Source: an uncultured Spirochaetota bacterium (GTDB lineage Bacteria > Spirochaetota > Spirochaetia > Treponematales > UBA12059). Taken from it: a DNA stretch of 33,494 nt. The notes beneath the pieces are model-generated. The model made no database searches and was not told the DNA's origin. It saw only the letters and a list, made by a program, of their open reading frames with translations. The position numbers were made by a program, and so were the translations under genes. This document shows positions 31,918-33,494 of this stretch, piece after piece; the first letter of the stretch is position 1, and each line of letters starts with the position of its first letter. The stretch lies in the NCBI GenBank assembly GCA_937873275.1, contig CALMRC010000163.1, positions 1 through 33,494 of the forward strand, given 5' to 3'.

Positions 31918-31945
31918 CGTCGAGATACGGCGGCGGGAATTCCGA

Positions 31946-33494
31946 TCACCGCGCCGAGCGGACCGCACGGCGGCCCTCGCTGGTGAGCCGGCTTCCCCGC
32001 CGGCCTCGGCCCATGACCACCAGGCCCAGGGTGGCCAGTCGCTCCAGCCGGGCCCGGGCCGCACCCGTACCCAGGGGAAGGCCCCGGGCCCGGGCCAGGG
32101 CCGCTATGGTGTCCCGGCCCGCCGCCTTTCCCTCGGCCTCCAGCTCCGCCACCGCCCCCAGGACGAAACGGTCCTCCGCCCCCAGCAGAGCCGCCGGTCC
32201 GGCTTCCCCGGAAAGGACCGGACGGTACGCCTCCGGCTCCGACTCCCGGGGCGCGAAGTACTCGGGCTCGGGCAGGTCCGCGGCCGAGATCTCCCGGTCC
32301 TCCCGGACCGCGAGCATGTAGGTCAGGGCGTTCCGGAGTTCCCGGACGTTTCCGGGCCAGTCCCGGGACTCCAGGGCGGCCAGGACCTCGGGGCTTACCG
32401 CCACGTCCCCGGCGCCCTCCTGCTCCAGGAAGCGTCGCACGAGTCGGGGGATGTCCTGCTTCCGCTCCCGGAGGGGTGGGATGCGGAGCCATCCCATCTT
32501 GAGCCGGAAATAGAGGTCCTCCCGGAACTGTCCCTTCCGGGCCTTGTCCAGGAGATCCTCGTTGGTGGCGGCGATCACCCGGACGTCCACCCGCTTCAGG
32601 TCCGCCCCGCCCACGCGCATGACCTCCTTTTCCTGGAGGACCCGGAGGAGCCGGGTCTGGACCTTGGGGGACACGTTCCCGATCTCGTCCAGGAAGAGGG
32701 TGCCCCCGTCGGCCAGTTCGAAGAGTCCCGTCTTGCCGCCCTTCTTGGCCCCCGTAAAGGCTCCCTCCTCGTAGCCGAAGAGTTCGCTCTCCACCAGGTC
32801 GTCCGAGAGGGCCCCCAGGTCCACCGCCAGGAACGGGCCGGCGGACCGGGCGCTGGCCGCGTGGATGGCCGAGGCGAAGAGCTCCTTACCCGTGCCGCTC
32901 TCCCCGTGGATCAGGATGGACAGGTCCGTGGCCGCCAGACGCAGGGCGATCCGTTTGGCCCGCCGGACGGCTTCGCTGTCCCCGACGATGTCCTCCAGGG
33001 TCCACTTGGCCACGTGGCCCCGGCGACGGTACTCCCGCCCGAGCCGGGAAGCCTCGGGCCCCTCCCGGCGGAAGACCGCCACCGTGTGGCCCCCCTCCCC
33101 CAGGTCGAAGCGCCGCACGATCACGGTTCCCTCCGGAAGCTTGAAGGTCCCCTCCTCCTCCCCGCAGCGGCAATCCAGGAAGCCCAGGAGCTCCCGGTTC
33201 CGGATCAGGGATCCCAGGGAGGTCCCGGGACCGCTCCCCGGCCGAAGGTTCAGGAGCTCCCGGAGTTCCTCGTTGCACACCGAGATGCGGCCCTCCTCGT
33301 CGTAGACCAGTACGCCGTGGCGGAGGGAGTCGATCACCGACCCGAGGTGGCCGGAGAGGCGGCGGGCCTCCTCGGTGGAGCGGGCCAGGCGGCGGGCCAG
33401 GTTGACGATCTTGGCCAGGTAGCGCCGGGAATACCCGCCGATGTCCGTTTCCGCCAGGCCCAGGCGCTTCAGGATCTCCGCAAGGCTCCCGAAG
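31946..33494 (-). CDS. Sigma-54-dependent transcriptional activator, 5' end outside window
   Basis: At least 515 residues; the frame stays open to the right edge and reads as protein there (for example [18 protein letters not shown]), so the true start lies outside and the GTG at 33337 is internal. Seen: a helical linker, a PAS-like domain ([23 protein letters not shown]), then an AAA+ domain with Walker A GESGTGKE, the sigma-54 contact loop GAFTGA, Walker B GGTLFLDE, and FREDLYFRL. After WPGNVREL a winged-helix-like C-terminus ([23 protein letters not shown]) replaces the usual Fis-type DNA-binding helix. It probably controls the S51 peptidase and opp genes downstream. Confidence 0.88.
   Translation of the reverse strand, partial: FGSLAEILKRLGLAETDIGGYSRRYLAKIVNLARRLARSTEEARRLSGHLGSVIDSLRHGVLVYDEEGRISVCNEELRELLNLRPGSGPGTSLGSLIRNRELLGFLDCRCGEEEGTFKLPEGTVIVRRFDLGEGGHTVAVFRREGPEASRLGREYRRRGHVAKWTLEDIVGDSEAVRRAKRIALRLAATDLSILIHGESGTGKELFASAIHAASARSAGPFLAVDLGALSDDLVESELFGYEEGAFTGAKKGGKTGLFELADGGTLFLDEIGNVSPKVQTRLLRVLQEKEVMRVGGADLKRVDVRVIAATNEDLLDKARKGQFREDLYFRLKMGWLRIPPLRERKQDIPRLVRRFLEQEGAGDVAVSPEVLAALESRDWPGNVRELRNALTYMLAVREDREISAADLPEPEYFAPRESEPEAYRPVLSGEAGPAALLGAEDRFVLGAVAELEAEGKAAGRDTIAALARARGLPLGTGAARARLERLATLGLVVMGRGRRGSRLTSEGRRAVRSAR

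Noticed and set aside
33335-33337. GTG as the start of the sigma-54 activator
   Set aside because: The frame continues upstream to the window edge with protein-like sequence that runs as a helical linker into the PAS domain.

Overview
The window is one continuous piece of high-G+C bacterial DNA (about two-thirds G+C by eye, with strong G/C preference at third codon positions). Genes are dense and most operons overlap by 1 to 11 bases. No rRNA, tRNA, CRISPR array, transposase or phage gene was seen. The gene content (Mrp/Mbx-type ferredoxin complex, rubrerythrin-like protein, acetate kinase family protein, arginine deiminase, peptide uptake) fits an anaerobic, fermentative, amino-acid or peptide-using bacterium. 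A spirochaete or a thermotoga-like lineage is plausible, but the sequence alone does not settle the phylum.

Layout. (1) 13-666: a GmhA-like sugar-phosphate isomerase, probably the end of an upstream operon. (2) 1004-12047, plus strand: a 12-gene operon for a membrane-bound respiratory complex of the Mbx/Mbh/complex I superfamily. It has an Mrp-like cation module (E, F, G, D, E/F, C and a double-length D subunit), the ND1-like subunit, the NuoB-, NuoC- and NuoD-like subunits, and a NuoI-like ferredoxin fused to a GltD-type FAD/NAD(P)H module. A rubrerythrin-like gene follows one base later. The NuoD-like subunit has neither the NiFe cysteines nor the usual quinone-site histidine, so a cation-pumping ferredoxin:NAD(P) oxidoreductase is the best inference. 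(3) 12250-12900: an exported membrane protein of unknown role. (4) 12949-17300: a GNAT acetyltransferase and an agmatinase-family ureohydrolase, then a cyclic-2,3-diphosphoglycerate-synthetase-family GTPase divergent from arginine deiminase.

(5) 17511-19256: a PAS-PAS-PAS-HD-GYP signalling gene cut by one in-frame TGA where the family usually has tryptophan. (6) 19286-20683: ridA and a threonine/serine dehydratase, divergent and functionally linked. (7) 20680-23165: a cache-domain histidine kinase and a single-domain response regulator. (8) 23266-24450: a divergent acetate kinase family protein. (9) 24524-31847, minus strand: an oppABCDF-type peptide transporter behind a cyanophycinase/S51 peptidase gene. 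(10) 31946 to the right edge: a sigma-54 activator cut off by the window end.

How it fits together. A close match to a sigma-54 promoter lies before oppA, and a weaker one before the S51 peptidase, just downstream of the sigma-54 activator gene. This suggests a regulated peptide-use module. Imported peptides would supply arginine, serine and threonine to arginine deiminase, the ureohydrolase and the dehydratase with RidA. Acyl-phosphate chemistry (the acetate kinase homologue) and reduced ferredoxin would then feed energy conservation by the Mbx-like complex. A roughly 190-base composite repeat of four strong hairpins inside imperfect terminal inverted repeats lies between oppA and oppB.
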